Program-made: the position numbers and the translations under genes | Shown here: in pieces, positions 1 through 12,894 of the stretch | How positions within the stretch are numbered: position 1 is the stretch's first letter | Layout: the number at the start of each line of letters is the position of its first letter | Notes under the pieces: model-generated | Seen by the model: the letters and a program-made list of their open reading frames with translations, nothing else | What the model was told of the DNA's origin: nothing | Database searches by the model: none | Assembly: GCA_029962745.1 (NCBI GenBank) | Contig: CM057154.1 | Coordinates: 19,472,857-19,536,856 of the forward strand | Direction of reading: 5' to 3' | From: Echinometra lucunter | Taxonomy: Eukaryota > Echinodermata > Echinoidea > Camarodonta > Echinometridae | Length of the DNA stretch: 64,000 nucleotides

Positions 1-84
1 TTCTGACTACATTGTGTGAAGCTAAACGTCGACCAACTCAAAATATTGTGTTCCAAGTATCATTTTCAGCGCATCATCTTTATT

Positions 85-1640
85 ACCACCACCATCATCA
101 TCATCATCATCATCATCTTTCCCATCCTTTTCCAGATCCTCTTCCTCCACCTCCTCATCATCCTCTTCTCCATCAACTTCAAAATATTTCATCTACATAT
201 CCAAATTCAATATAATTATCATCATCTTTTTTGCTTCTTCTTCTTCTTCTTCCTTCTCCTCCTCCTCCTTATCTTTAACATTATCTCCATCAATTTCAAA
301 ACTTTCAATTGCATGTCTAAATTCAATATAATTATCATCATCATCATCATCATTACCATCATCATTGTTCCCTGTTTACTATTTCAATGTTTGAAAAAAA
401 ATAAATAATATATCAAAATTCATCACCCATACCATTACCACTACAAGTATCAACATCTTTATCAGTATCATCCTCACTATTACCATCATCCTCATCCTCA
501 CCATAATCATCATCATCCTCATCCTCACCATAATCATCATCATCCTCATCCTCACCATAATCATCATCATCCTCATCCTCACCATAATCATCATCCCCAT
601 CTCCATCATCCTCACCATAATCATCATCATCACCATCATCATCATCCCCATCACCATCATCATCACCATTACCATCATCATTCCCATCATCATCATCATC
701 ATCATCATCATCACTATCATCATCATCATTATCAGCATCATCATCATCCCCATCTTCATCATCATCATCCCTATTATCACTGGTTTCATGATTTCTATCA
801 TCATCACCCTCACTAAATCAGTCCCTCCACAATCATGCAAACCTCCTTCACTGCCTTCATCTCAAAATCTCCATCCTCCTGTACTTCACCACCATGTCAA
901 CCATCACCATCACTGCTACATGTATCACTATAGTATCATCATCATCACCATTACCATCATCATTCCCATCATCATCATCATCATCATCATCACCATCATC
1001 ATCATCAGCATCATCATCATCCCCATCTTCATCATCATCCCTATTATCACTGGTTTCATGATTTCTATCATCATCATCCTCACTAAATCAGTCCCTCCAC
1101 AATTATGCAAACCTCCTTCACCGCCTTCATCTCAAAATCTCCATCCTCCTGTACTTCACCACCATGTCAACCATCACCAACACTGCTACATGTATCACTA
1201 TAGCATCATCATCATCATCATCATCATCATCAACATCATCATCATCATCTTGATTATCACCACTGGTATCATAATCATCACCTTTCTTCTAGATAAGACT
1301 TCACAATCACACAGACCTCCCCCATCCTCTCCATCTCAAAATCTCCATCTTCTCCTAACTCATCACTGACATCATCCACCTCTCTCACAATCATGGATCA
1401 TTATCACCATCATCGGTACCACTTTCATTACAATCATTATCATTATTGGTATCAATCTTCTTCCCCAACTCTAACTTCACATAAACCTTCTTCACGACCT
1501 CCATCTCACAATGCCATCTTCCTGTCCAACTTCATCATCACCACCATCCATCACCATCATCACCTTATTTCCTCTTCATCTTCCTCCGATTTATTTCCAT
1601 TTATATCTCTCCTGCTCCATCCTTTGAAATGATCTAGATA
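85..1640. repeat. ATC/CT-rich microsatellite field
   Basis: Nearly uninterrupted (ATC)n, (CTT)n and (TCC)n DNA. All open frames here (poly-Ile, poly-His, poly-Met) are by-products of the repeat. A more complex 270-bp unit (containing 'tggtttcatgatttctatca' and 'ctgctacatgtatcactata') occurs twice, at about 652-933 and 922-1203, with a third decayed part at about 1290-1350. No gene is supported. Confidence 0.95.
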
Positions 1641-3396
1641 AACAAATGCACCATAAACTCCATTATCTCTCTCTCTTTGTCACAATACTACTGCTACGCT
1701 ATTTAATATGTGACGATACCTCCGCAAGGCATTAAATGACATCTGAATTCGGTTTTTTTTTTTCTTCTTCTTCTTCTTCTTTTCTTCTTCTTATTTTTAT
1801 AACTTTTACATGTAAGCTCACTGGAGCTTTTTATTTACTACAGGAAAAAATAATAGAGATTTGTTATTGCTGGTTGATTTCATAAACCTATTGGTTACCT
1901 ATTGGTTATAAAGCTCACTTTGTAGATTTTCAGAGCCCTTTCTAGCTTTTCAGAGCTAAATGGCTCACTGTAAAGTACATTTCTGTATTGCTTTGTCTAA
2001 ATATTAAACATCTATAATTGTAAGGAAACATGTGTCCATCAGAGTAATTTGTTAATATAAATGTATAAAGCATTTGCATTTCAAAATAAGCAATTCCACA
2101 ACACCTATAAAACCAGTAATCTAATCTCAGGTTTGTAAAATGTACACTGTATCAGATTAAGCAGGAAAATCACAGGGCAATAGTATATGAAATCATGAAT
2201 ATTCAAAAACTGATAAAAAGACAGCACAAGTCCTAAATGGTTTATATCAGACATAACATCGCCTTATTTGCAGAAAGGCATTAAATTGAGCACAATGTGC
2301 AATGATATACATTCCCCGGATGGTAGAAGGGCAGTATTAAAACTAGAGAGCACCCTACGCAAAAATTAATGTGTGGTGCTACGTAAACACCCTTCTGCCA
2401 GCAGGGGGATGTATAATTTTTCATTTTGTGCTCAAGTTCAGGCCCTTCTGTCAGTCGGGCGACATTATTACCTAATCTTCAAGAAATGTGACTAATGAAA
2501 ACGTGCAGGAACAGACACCACTGCTGGAGGTATTTTTCCCAGGCTATCATTTCCACAATGGACACAAATGCAGTTACCGTCAGTTTCCTTAAGAAAGATA
2601 CAACCCTTCTTACATAATTGTGAATTTTTTCCTTAATGAGCTCATTAACAGACAGTCTTGTTTTGTACATAACGAAGAAAATAAGGCCAAGTAAAATTGA
2701 CTCTTAGCTTCTTGTCACCTCCTCGTTCCTTCATTGTTTTGGTGACTTTTTTCTTTCTTTCTTTTTTTCTGGGGGGAGGGATGTTATTCAAAATGAGATT
2801 TTAAAAAAATATAAAACATCTACAAAGTGAGATTTTAAAGCATGAATATCAAGCGATTTGGAATTTTTCTTAGTTTCTGTAGTAGTTGTGTTCTATTTTT
2901 GTTAAGTTTGACCTACAGCTGGTATTATTTCCAGGGCAATATCAAATAAAATGCTAACTAAATAGTTCATTTTATTACATGTGGAACCCCCCTCTTTCTC
3001 AAAAAGGAAATGGACAAGAAACAATGAATGAATTTTAAATGGCCAAAGGCCACCTAACAAATTGGCTGCGCTGACTTCACATCTCCATAAGATTACACAC
3101 AAGATGTAGCACCATAAAGAGAAACTGCCAATTCGTGGAATATGTACCCCCAAAAAAATTGAGGTTTCATGCAAAGGTCAATGAAAGATCATTACACTTA
3201 CAGATGCAATATAAATCATGTGGTCAAAGTGATTGCTTGATGACCAGGTTTTTTTTCTTCTGATCAAGTATTATGATAACATTTGTGACTTCAGGTAAAA
3301 TTTGCAATATTCCAAACAGATCAATTTCCTTTTAATGTAGATAATACGTAACAATAAGCTACAGTACATGCAAACATACATCAATTCTTCATGAAT
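1641..3396. other. Intergenic, no gene seen
   Basis: AT-rich unique-looking sequence with a short CTT tract at 1752-1800. At 2270-2460 are fragments of a 'cttctgccag/gggcattaa' dispersed repeat that also appears near 20600-21430. No exon-like stretch with splice sites was recognised. Confidence 0.5.
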
Positions 3397-3400
3397 TTAA

Positions 3401-3887
3401 AGGCATTGGTTAACACTGTTATGATTTTAAAAAATCTTGTTTTGTTACTTGAAAATGGGATAAACATAAGGGTTATAGTGTAAAAATACCAGTCTGAAAG
3501 TTTCAAAGTATAATATCCACAGGAGGTATTTTTAAATATCAAAAATGTGAACCAATGTTTGAAAAATATACGAGGGTCGGTTGCACAGAATAGACATAAG
3601 GAGTGCGCATGCGCGTATGACTCACCTTACCGTACTGTGTGTATTGGCGTATCACACGGCGGGAGGCACGTAACGGCATTTTCAAATTCAAGCAAAGTAG
3701 TCCTCTTAGTGATTGTCTTGTGAGACGAAGGATAATAAAATTGCCGTTTGCGTCTAACTTACACTTTTTCATTCCAAATTATGGTTGGTTTCAGGGTTTT
3801 TGAGTACAAATACAAGTACTCATACACATGTTTCATCTTAGTTTGAGAATTTTTTAAATCAGCTACTCACAAAGTTAGCCAATGCCT
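3401..3887. mobile_element. TTAA-flanked MITE, AGGCATTGG family, copy 1
   Basis: The 487-bp element has inverted ends (AGGCATTGGTTAAC / GTTAGCCAATGCCT) and TTAA on each side (3397-3400, 3888-3891). A full copy lies inverted at 18156-18644 and a decayed part at 32420-32657. A minus-strand reading frame starting near 3772 (MKKCKLDANGNF...) is also open in the second copy. There is no transposase. Confidence 0.85.
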
Positions 3888-3981
3888 TTAATCATTTGTG
3901 CACTATATCAACTTTGTTCATAGCACAGAAATAAATAAATATGTGCCATATACCTGTATTATAACATCAGTAATTACACAA

Positions 3982-4048
3982 TGATGGTGATGATGATGAA
4001 GATAATGATGAAAATAATGATGACGAAAATGATGATGACAATGATAAA
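3982..4048. repeat. GAT/GAA microsatellite
   Basis: Imperfect (GAT)n with GAA units. Confidence 0.8.
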
Positions 4049-4689
4049 GCATGTTCTTCAGAAGAATCACACAGTGGTGTCTCTATGTGATTTAACTTTG
4101 GCACACTAATGTGATGTCTAAAGAATGAAAAATAATATCATGGTAGTTTCCCATTTTAATTGCGGTACAGTAGTCTCTGCATTCTAAATAGCAAGCAAGA
4201 TTCTCATTGCTTGTCAGTGTGCTATTCTAAACATTTCATCTACTGTATGATAATCAATTTTGAAATGCTTTAAACAGAGTTTCTCTCGAAATGGAACCCC
4301 CATTAACGGAAACCAAGATTAGCTTTCACATAAATCATTGATGAGTTGTTCCCCCCTTCCTAGCCAGTGCCTCGCGTGGAGTAACATTCGTGCCCGGGGC
4401 TACGGTCATGACGGCCTACTTGCTACACCTACTCGAGGGTTCTCGCAAAACACTGAAACGAAACAGGGATGCGTACACGGCGATGGAATTGCAGGAAGCG
4501 AGCATAATTCAACATGAGATTCAAGGAGGCATCACTTGTAGTGCTGAATAAAGAGGTAGGGTTGGAAATACTGACTGCATACGGTGGAAGGCAAAACATG
4601 CCAATGGTGCCAGTCACACATGAGAAAAGGAGATTTTAAATCATGATCAAATCTCACAATATTTGCAAACCCCTTCAACACACAAGAGC
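4049..4689. other. Intergenic, no gene seen
   Basis: Unique-looking AT-rich sequence. Short open frames on the minus strand have no recognisable domain or splice context. Confidence 0.4.
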
Positions 4690-5990
4690 AAGAGACCAAA
4701 TGATATATACATGAATCTCACTTTATTAGGGTCAAGGGTAAGGGAGGGATATCGAGATAGGATTAGGATTAAGAGACAGGTACGAAAAGGAGGTGAGAGT
4801 CTGGATAATGAGGCATTACAGTGACAAGCCGCAAGAGGGAACACTTCTGATGCCTGATGGAGGGATGGGGAGGGGTAAGAGAGGGTTAACAACAGGCATC
4901 AGGAGAGCCTGTACAGCTGGGAGAAAGGGAAGGGTTAAGACAGGAGATAGATAGAGCAACCACATTCACAATCCAACCCAAGGCAATGGGAGCCTAAATG
5001 AGAGGCATAACCCACAGAACATCCCAATGCAAGTAAAAGGGGAGGTGAGGAGGTGCAGTCCAAGTTAAGGGAGGGGCACAGACGGGTATAAGAGAGAGAT
5101 ACAGACCCTGAGACCATGGGTAAGAGGCAGGTAGGGATAAGCTAAATAGAATAACCACTCACAATGCTAATGCCATACATTTATAGGAGGCTTAATCAGA
5201 AGCATCTCCCACCAGACTTGGTCTGGCAGATGACAGGGGTGGTGAAGGAAGAGAGTAGAGGGTAAAGGAGTGTTGGAAGATGGGTAAGAGATCCATGAGA
5301 GAGAGGTAAAGGCATAACATAAACAGAGTAACCATATCACAACCCAAGGCATTAGGAGCTCCAATAAGAAGCATCTCTCTGAGGACCCACTAAGGCAGAT
5401 GATAGGGCGGTGAAGGGAGAGAGTAAGGGCTACATGATGGGAGAGATTGGGCAAAGGAGAGGTAAAAGAGGAGTAAGAGATGCATAAGAGAGAGGTAAAG
5501 ACATGACATAAACAGAGTAACCATATCACAACCCAAGGCATTAGGAGGCCCATCAGAAGCATCTCCCAGCAGACTTTCTCCTGCAGATGAACCCGGATGT
5601 CTGGGTATTTCCAATTAAGTCCTGTGACATTACCGGTAGATTCACCAAAAGGAATGGGCATATTGTCCACTGCAGACTGATGGTAGGCACGGAGAAAGAA
5701 TAGAGCGAAGGAAACCGTAAGGGAACGGACATGGATAAAAGAGGGGTACAAAAAATGCAAATAGGGGTAAGGGATAGGGAATAACCACATTCACAACCAC
5801 ATTCACAACCTCAAGCATTAGGATCTTCAATCAAAAGCGTTTCCCAGCGGACTTACTATACTACAAATGAACCTGGATGTCTGGGCATTTCCAATTAAGA
5901 CCTGTGACATTAAATTCAGGAATGGGCGCATTTTCCACTCCAAGACTGCAGAGAGGGTAGTCATTAGATTCACCAATGGCCACATTATCC
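4690..5990. repeat. Degenerate tandem repeat, purine-rich, unit about 180-200 bp
   Basis: A core 'cacaacccaaggcattagga' followed by 'agaagcatctcccagcagac' recurs near 4970, 5160, 5335, 5525 and 5800, separated by GAG-rich spacers. A second motif, 'ggatgtctgggtatttccaa', occurs at about 5597 and 5876. Minus-strand frames repeating Pro-Asn-Ala-Leu-Gly-Cys-Asp are translations of the repeat. Confidence 0.8.
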
Positions 5991-7354
5991 TCTCCAAGAC
6001 CACAAATAGAGTAGTCTGTGTGGTTAAACCCTATACCTTTTCAGAAAGTAGGGAACAGAAGGACAGTTAACATGATGTGCTTGTTCTTTCTTCTTTTTTT
6101 TTCTTTATCAAGAAGGAGGAATTATGCACATGATTCTATTTTTTGCAACAAACAAAAACCTATCCATGCTTTACAACAAAAAAACAAAACAAAAAAAACA
6201 CTATCTGAAGCCAAATTATTCCCTTCAATAACAATTTCTAGATTTAAATATTTAAAATATTTTGAACCCCTTCACATGTCAGTAAATAAAATCAACAATA
6301 AAAACAGCTGTACTTTTATGTTATAGGAGACAAATGGTTTGTTGTATGAACCTGTATTACAAAGTTCCAAACAATCATAACAATGGATCCAGCCTAATCA
6401 TCTCATTTTCATTGCACGTATCACTCAGGTTTTAATCTGCAAGCTACACTAAAAACCAGCCAATCAATTGTCTAGACTTGCCTCCAGGTGCAGTGAGTTA
6501 TCGAAAATAAGTCTACAAGAGTCCGATGTGTAAACACTATCCCAACTTGCCATTATCACATGAGGCAAGGAGAGGCCATGATAGAAGATTAAAAAACATT
6601 TTCGATAAAAGGGGTGACAAACTCACTTCATCATGCTCTAATTCTTTTAAGACAGTGTGTATAATTACTACTTGTCCACGTTTTAAGAACCGACAACCTT
6701 AATAACTCAGCACAGGAACTATGCCATTCCCACACAATGAGATACAACTCCTAACTACAGGCTCGTTCAGATGAGCAGCAACAGACCGCTTCAAAGAAAC
6801 TCTGGTAGTCTTTAGGGTACTAAATGAAAGGCAAGTGGTTTTGAATGGTGCAACAGAAAAGCTGTACACATACTATACAGAAATGCAATGCAATTTTGTT
6901 TTTGTTTTGGGGGAGGTTTAATGGAGTTTACCACTACAATACATGTGAACAACCTTTCAGAGCCCCAATTCCCCCTGAACAGAAATCCTGAAAAATAAAA
7001 TTATACACAGTAAAGTCCAGTCTCAAGGAAGTCCTTTCACATAACTAGAGCTCCAATTTAGATTTGAGCTAGTGCAAATGCATGCAAATTTTCAACCATA
7101 GCTGTCGCACAACTGACTTCACAGGGACAAGGACGGTGTGCACTATTGTGGGTGAACTGCAACTTGACTATCAATTCTCCTCATGTTCCCTTAATTATTA
7201 TCTAAACGTGTCACAGAATGCTGCTGGTGAGGAACATCTCTGATTTCACTTTCTGTCACATTAGTTATCAGCAGTGATACCTGTGGCCTTCAGGGTCGGA
7301 TGGAAGTAAAAGCTGCCTGGATGCTGGGTGGATGCTGGCTGAAAATGATGAGCA
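5991..7354. other. Intergenic, no gene seen
   Basis: AT-rich, with no exon-like stretch, RNA gene or complete mobile element recognised. Confidence 0.4.
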
Positions 7355-7501
7355 GGGCCCCCGTTTCATAAAACTTGTTATCAATAACAAGTTGCAATAA
7401 CTGTTATAAGCTACTGAAATCCTTGCATCTGATTGGCTGAGAGCAAATTTTTCATAGAAATGTGGCAGTTGTTACTGATAAGTTTTTATGAAACAGGGCC
7501 C
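7355..7501. mobile_element. MITE, GGGCCC/TTTCATAAAAC family, copy 1
   Basis: The 147-bp element has ends GGGCCCCCGTTTCATAAAAC and TTTTATGAAACAGGGCCC and contains the core GATTGGCTGAGAGCAAATTT. Other copies: 10633-10781, 22431-22578 and 50252-50402 (inverted). Too short to encode a transposase. Confidence 0.85.
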
Positions 7502-8098
7502 TGGTTTATTTACTAGTATTGAGCACAAATGCTCTGGCGAAAATTGCTCGAGTTAATATCCCACATGAGATACATGTACCACATGCCAAGATTCTAGGCG
7601 TCTGATTGGTCAAATCTGCAGGCATGAATTCACTATAGATTGCCGTGCAGTATAGTCAAAATTATTGACCACCCGGCATAGTTCTACTTTCGCATACAAA
7701 GAAGTGGCACCATAGATGCGCTTGAAGTAAACAATGGATATGAGTATTGAGACACAAGCACTAGTCAAGGTTGTTTTGTTGGGATTTTTTCCCCCTTTTA
7801 AATACATTTCGACAAGGGCATTTTCTTGAAATATCCACTTCTGGGAACCAACGCTCAGGATGTAGTCTCTAACACAAATATTCACTGCCTTTTCTCAGGT
7901 AAGGATTAAACTACAAGTATACATGTAGCTCTGAAGTGATCTTGAGACTGCCCCATACCCTTTGACTTCGTCTCGGGGCAAAGAGCAGTTTCGAGATCAC
8001 CTTGGGCTTCAGTTTCAATCATGGTCATAAAGCATTCAATATTTGCAAACTAACATCTAACTAATTTCTCAACTTCAACTCTGACTCAAATACCAAGG

Positions 8099-8124
8099 CT
8101 AACCCTAACCCTAACCCCCAACCC
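8099..8124. repeat. Short interstitial telomere-like run
   Basis: Three CTAACC units followed by a C-rich variant. Vertebrate and sea urchin telomeres are (TTAGGG)n. This run is short and may be chance. Confidence 0.4.
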
Positions 8125-9095
8125 TAAAACTAAGCCCCTACCTAAAACCCATTGCAACCTCAACATTTTCCCTACACCATGCATATCTTTAGCAGAGAAA
8201 AGCCTGGAGCAACTGTCATCAGAGATGAAGTCGGATCACCACCTTTCCAAAACAACCTGAAGCACAGACGATCGACAAACACTGTCAAATTCTCTTTCTT
8301 CTATTAGTATAATCATAAGTTTAAAAACTTGGCAATATCTAATTATGATTCCTATAAAAGGAAAAACCCTATCCATGAATTGTCATAAACATCCAGTTCA
8401 CCCCCCCCCCAACTTCCACTGGAAATCACAAACCCTTTAGGCATACATGAAGATGTCTGTTCAATCTAATTGCCCTTCTTGTCTTTCAGGGTGTTCATTG
8501 CATGCTCGATCAGGAGTCAATTTCTGAAATAAACAAGCTAAATCTGATGTGCTTGGCTCTCGGTCTCTTTGAACCTATTACGAACTGCAAGGAGCCGACA
8601 TGTGGGGGATAACACAGTGCAGCCTTATTCTGTTGGTCCACGGGTGCACTGTTGGTGAAGTAATAATGGGGAAGACCTTGCAATGTATGCACCTGGGAAA
8701 GACTCTCTGGGCTAGTCCTAACAAGTCACGTACAAGTGGAGCCACACATCTGACAGAATTTCAATGGGATTTCTTTTTTCATTCAAAGCCAAAAATAGGA
8801 AATTGTGAGCTGAGAGACAAAAAATACACCCTTCTGCCAATAAACAGATAAAATGTTCAACGCTCAACTTTTTATATCGATGAAGAAACACAACTAAAAA
8901 CACAAGGCTGAAAACTGTTCTGTCACTTTGGAAAAAAAAAATTAGAAACACAAGTCAAAGAGGATGGATGTTGTGTCCCACTGGTCTAATCACGAACACT
9001 GTTGTCATAGCAACAGAATGTTTGCAATTTTTTTTTACTTCAGTGATAGTATTCTTTGTTATGAAACGATGGTATATATCATGAAGTCCATATCT
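8125..9095. other. Intergenic, no gene seen
   Basis: Nothing recognised beyond short C and A runs. Confidence 0.4.
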
Positions 9096-9437
9096 TTCTC
9101 CCGCCCTTCCTACCTTCATTCCTGCCCTCCTCACCTCCCTCCCTCCCTCCCTCATTACCTCAATCCCCCCCTTCCTTCAATCTTTCATTCTTCCTTCAAT
9201 CTTTCCTCCTTCCTTTCTCTATCCTCTCCCTCCCCTCTTCTTTCTATCTCCATCTTTCTCTTTAACTCCATCCCTCCCCTTCTCCCTCTTCCTCCCTCTC
9301 CCCTCTCTCTCTCTCTCCCTTTCTTTTACCCCTCCCCTTCCATCCTGTCCCCCTCCTCTTTCCCCGTCCTTCCCTCCAACCCCTTCTTCTCTTCCAACTC
9401 CTCTTCCTATATCTCCATATCTTTCTATCTCCCCTCC

Positions 9438-9476
<39 letters not shown>

Positions 9477-9482
9477 ACTCCC
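9096..9482. repeat. CT-rich low-complexity tract
   Basis: A pyrimidine-rich block with (CCCT)n, (TTCC)n and a pure (TC)n run at about 9437-9475. Open frames on both strands are compositional. Confidence 0.95.
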
Positions 9483-9640
9483 TCTCACACGCTTTCCCAC
9501 CAGGTAACCCTAGACTCGCAGCAAACCCCAGCGCAGCTCAAGTAGCCGCAGCGGGCTTCGTTAGCATGCACACAGTGCATTACGTGCATTAAGTGCCACA
9601 TTCATGTCTGCACATCAAGCAGGTCGTATTTGCATGGGGC

Positions 9641-10023
9641 GATCTCTGCAAACTTCAAAAGAAAGCAATGCGAAGCAGAGAAGAAAAAAAAAACAAGAAA
9701 GGAACAAAAAAAAGGATGCCTATCCTATCTCTATGTATGCATAAAAGATAACAGGTAATAATTTTGGAGATCTCTGCAAACTTCAAAAGAAAGCAATGCG
9801 AAGCAGAGAAGAAAAAAAAAACGAGAAAGGAACAAAAAAAAGGATGCCTATCCTATGTCTATGTATGCATAAAAGATAACAGGTAATAATTTTGGAGATC
9901 TCTGCAAACTTCAAAAGAAAGCAACCCGAAGCAGAGAAGAAAAAAATTGAGAAAGGACTAAAAAAGGATGCCTATCCTGTCTCTATGTATGCATAATAGA
10001 TAACAGGTAATAATTTTGGAGAT
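9641..10023. repeat. Three tandem copies of a 128-bp unit
   Basis: Units start at 9641, 9769 and 9897 (each gatctctgcaaacttcaaaa), spaced exactly 128 bp. The first two are almost identical and the third is slightly diverged, so the array is young. Confidence 0.95.
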
Positions 10024-10125
10024 TCCCCAATGATTTCACTGCTCTGATTCTCTCGAAGAGTCCCCCTCATCATCTTACCCTTTCTTTCAATTTCAGCTTT
10101 CATTAGACGATGGCAAAGTTTATAT

Positions 10126-10290
10126 TTGAATGTAATGGACCCTCCAGAAACTGAGAACCAGCTAATGGAGTTCCTAAATGCACCTGGTTGCATAAAGAGC
10201 TTCAATAGTCGGAATGAAAATGCTGATGTCGCTACATTGGTAAAGCCATTAATCGAGTCAAGTCTTGAAGAAAAACATTCATGGTTTTTT
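10126..10290 (+). pseudogene. Possible decayed retrotransposon pol fragment
   Basis: The short frame (DPPETENQLMEFLNAPGCIK onward to a Pro-Leu-Ile) vaguely resembles the region after reverse transcriptase in Ty3/Gypsy-like pol proteins (P.T..QL..FLG...Y..F...A.PL). Key residues are lost and no LTR or other pol domain is nearby. It could be chance. Confidence 0.2.
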
Positions 10291-10447
10291 TTTCATTTGT
10301 TTGTTTTGTTGTTGGTTCTTTTTTTACATCCTAAAGCCCTAATATCATGACATATCATTTGCTCATAAGGTCAGTGATATTTATGCTTGCAAAATGAGCA
10401 GTGCAATTTTTTTTTTTTTTTTCATTCTGGAAACACACAGGGCATAA

Positions 10448-10521
10448 GTGCCGTGCCGGGGATCGAACCCCTGATTCTCGCATCTCCAGTCAAATGCCTT
10501 AAACCACTCGACTACAGCACC
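10448..10521 (-). repeat. tRNA-like sequence (SINE-head fragment)
   Basis: The minus strand has GTGCTGT at one end and ACGGCAC at the other (7-bp acceptor-like stem), an A-box-like 'GTCGAGTGGTTTAAGGC' and a B-box 'GGTTCGATCCC'. The T stem does not pair properly and the anticodon stem is poor, so it is more likely a tRNA(Ser)-derived SINE head than a working tRNA. A relative is at 40372-40462. Confidence 0.6.
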
Positions 10522-10632
10522 TCTGCAAAGGTAACTTTGCTAAAAGGCATATGGCTTAATTGCGTTTACACCCTTCACTGTCACAGGAATTAAATGACGC
10601 CTCGTGTGAGCTACAATTTGAGAAACAGGTCT

Positions 10633-10781
10633 GGGCCCCGTTTCATAAAACCTGTTATCAATAACAAGATGCAATAACTGTTATGAGCTACTGAAATCCT
10701 TGCATCTGATTGGCTGAGAGCAAATTTGTCATAGAAATGTTGTAGTTGTTACTGATAACAAGTTTTATAAATTGGTGCCCT
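10633..10781. mobile_element. MITE, GGGCCC/TTTCATAAAAC family, copy 2
   Basis: Nearly the same sequence as 7355-7501, same orientation; the right end is mutated (TTTTATAAATTGGTGCCC). Confidence 0.85.
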
Positions 10782-10971
10782 GTCCACCCAATCTGAGGTA
10801 GGCTGCATCAGAATATTCATCACAAGCATTTGCCCCTAATAAATCTGACCAGCTTCACAACTATCACATCAAACATTTTGAAAAGAGAAATGCACAACAT
10901 TCAAGTTGAATTAATAGTTCTTCTATTTTTTTTAAGATGAATTATTCTTCATCAATGTATGAGTTTCTATG

Positions 10972-11341
10972 GCCCGAATTCACAAAGGTGGTTTTGAAAC
11001 CGTGGTTTATGCAGATTTCATGCGTTAAAAAAGCGCTTAATTTAGCGCATATATTGAGATAGGTCCATAAATGATGCGCGCTTTTGTCAAAGGGCGCTAA
11101 ATTCACGCTTGTTGCCATGGCGTGAAACCGCAGTTTATGTAAATTAATTTACATAAAGAGTGGACTCATTAATGCAATAACGATGACAACAAGCGTGAAT
11201 TTAGTGCCCTTTGACAAAAGCGCGCATCATTAAAGGACCTGTCTCAATACAGGCACTAAATTAAGCGCTCTTAACGCATGAAATCTGCATAAACCATGGT
11301 TTCAAAACCACGGTTTCAAAACCACCTTTGTGAATTCGGGC
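10972..11341. mobile_element. Palindromic MITE with 5-bp target duplication
   Basis: The 370-bp element is almost wholly a long inverted repeat: it begins GCCCGAATTCACAAAGGTGG and ends with its reverse complement. Arms of about 160-180 bp include 'gcgctaaattcacgcttgtt'. It is flanked on both sides by CTATG (10967-10971, 11342-11346). Confidence 0.9.
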
Positions 11342-11396
11342 CTATGTGTCTGGCATTCTCTTTTGTGTGTATTTGTTTATTGGTTGTTTGTTTGTT

Positions 11397-11428
11397 TCTT
11401 TCTTTCTTTCTTTCTTTCTTTTTTTTAA
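11397..11428. repeat. (TTTC)n microsatellite
   Basis: Simple tetranucleotide repeat; an (AAAT)n run follows at about 11537-11562. Confidence 0.9.
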
Positions 11429-12454
11429 TCTAAATACAATCACCAAAACTGATAAATGTATTATCACCCCTTCCCACCCCTTCATAAAGCCCCATTCTAA
11501 AATCACTATTCCAATACAAGAACTCAAAATGTGTAAAAATAAATAAATAAATAAATAAATACCTAAATTGAATGTCATGTTCCAGCTCAATTACTGTTTA
11601 TTGGCAGCTACATGTAAACAGCTGTAAGTGAGTGCCTTCACGGATCAAAATATCCCCTTTTCCGTCCCACTGAATGTTGTTGATCGAGGGGGAAAAACGG
11701 TGCCCCACACTGTTAGATCTCGAGCCAACCAGAAGCTCCCTGAGCCAACCATCTCTCGCACATATCATGAATGTAATGTGCGTGCATTTATGTGAAGTAG
11801 ATTTCACGCCTACCAACTGACTATTTGCGAGTGATATTCACACAGGTCATGCACATCAGCCGTGCCTGCAGGAATGTGGGAGGACGGGGTGGCTCAGGTG
11901 TATATATCTCTGCCTCTAGGTGAAACCCACCCTGCCCTTGTCAATTGAAAAGTTCCGCTCAAGAAGAACCCCTGAAGACGTATTCTGAAACTCATTTAAC
12001 TTTCATTATAGGGAATTTCGAGGTATTTTCTCAGAGATAAAAAAAAATTCCAAAGTACAATATAAGCCATTGCTTGATGACTAGGCACAGGTAGCAGCAT
12101 ACATGGATATTTCATAAAGAAATATTGGTGATTTGGCATGCTGAAACATTTATATGAAAAGATGCAATTTAAACTGCTGAAATGCCTAAACAAATTTTGA
12201 TTAAAATGAACTTACTTAATTGTAGAAGTCTTCTGTGCTCTTGTATGCAAAAAATCAGATTTCCGATGGACATATGTATCATATGACCTAACAACTTCCT
12301 CCCTATTAATAACATCTCAACGCCAGAAAGGCATTAATTCTGCTTTAAAGAAATTGGTTTCATGCCTTTCTTGCACCAAGCAGATGGTAAGTAAGGACTA
12401 GAATGTTTCATCTACACATGATGAACCTAATCTACAGTAGATATGAACCTATTC

Positions 12455-12890
12455 AATTGGGTGCAGTCATCGATCCATTCAAGACAGGAAATATTCAAGT
12501 CTTATTCGATCAGTCTTTCTTCCTCAAAATGGCAACACCACTATTCTTTTTATTACTTAATTTTTGTTATAAAACAGTCATGTATCTAACAGAATATGAA
12601 CTGATGGAAAATATGCTGAAAGTTAAAAAGTTGCCAATTGGTATGGAAAAGCAGTAATTTTAAACTGTCCATTGCATTGCCAATTTAAGGATTTTCAAGC
12701 TTACTTTCTTTCTTTTTTTTTTTAATCTTTGGATGGCATAAAAATGACAAATACTGATGCGAACAAAATGGGTACAGAATAATTATGGAGCATTTTGTAC
12801 TCTTTCTGCTCATGTATTTGATATGATTTTTAGTCCTCTGCATCCACAGCTATGGGGACAAATCACACTATGTGGTCTTGCTGTCACAAG
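12455..12890. mobile_element. TTAA/CCCAT MITE, decayed copy
   Basis: It aligns along its length with the intact element at 56309-56715 (inverted there), sharing 'tttctgctcatgtatttg' and 'aagttgccaatt'. The right end abuts TTAA at 12891-12894; the left end is mutated. Confidence 0.7.
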
Positions 12891-12894
12891 TTAA

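Noticed and set aside
12..1632. Long open frames of poly-Ile, poly-His and poly-Met
   Set aside because: They are translations of (ATC)n in different frames; no start context, splice sites or non-repeat sequence supports a gene.
5167..5790. 207-codon minus-strand frame with repeated Asn-Ala-Leu-Gly-Cys-Asp words in overlapping frames
   Set aside because: It follows the degenerate 180-200 bp tandem repeat and shifts frame between units; not a gene.
8099..8124. Internal telomere or chromosome-fusion site
   Set aside because: Only three clean CTAACC units in a region of other 'ccctaa' words; too short to support a fusion.
9219..9545. Arg/Glu-rich and Ser/Pro/Leu-rich frames
   Set aside because: Compositional frames of a CT-rich tract.
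10448..10521. Functional tRNA-Ser gene
   Set aside because: The acceptor-like stem and B box are present, but the T and anticodon stems do not pair properly and a related copy carries a homopolymer; a SINE head is more likely.
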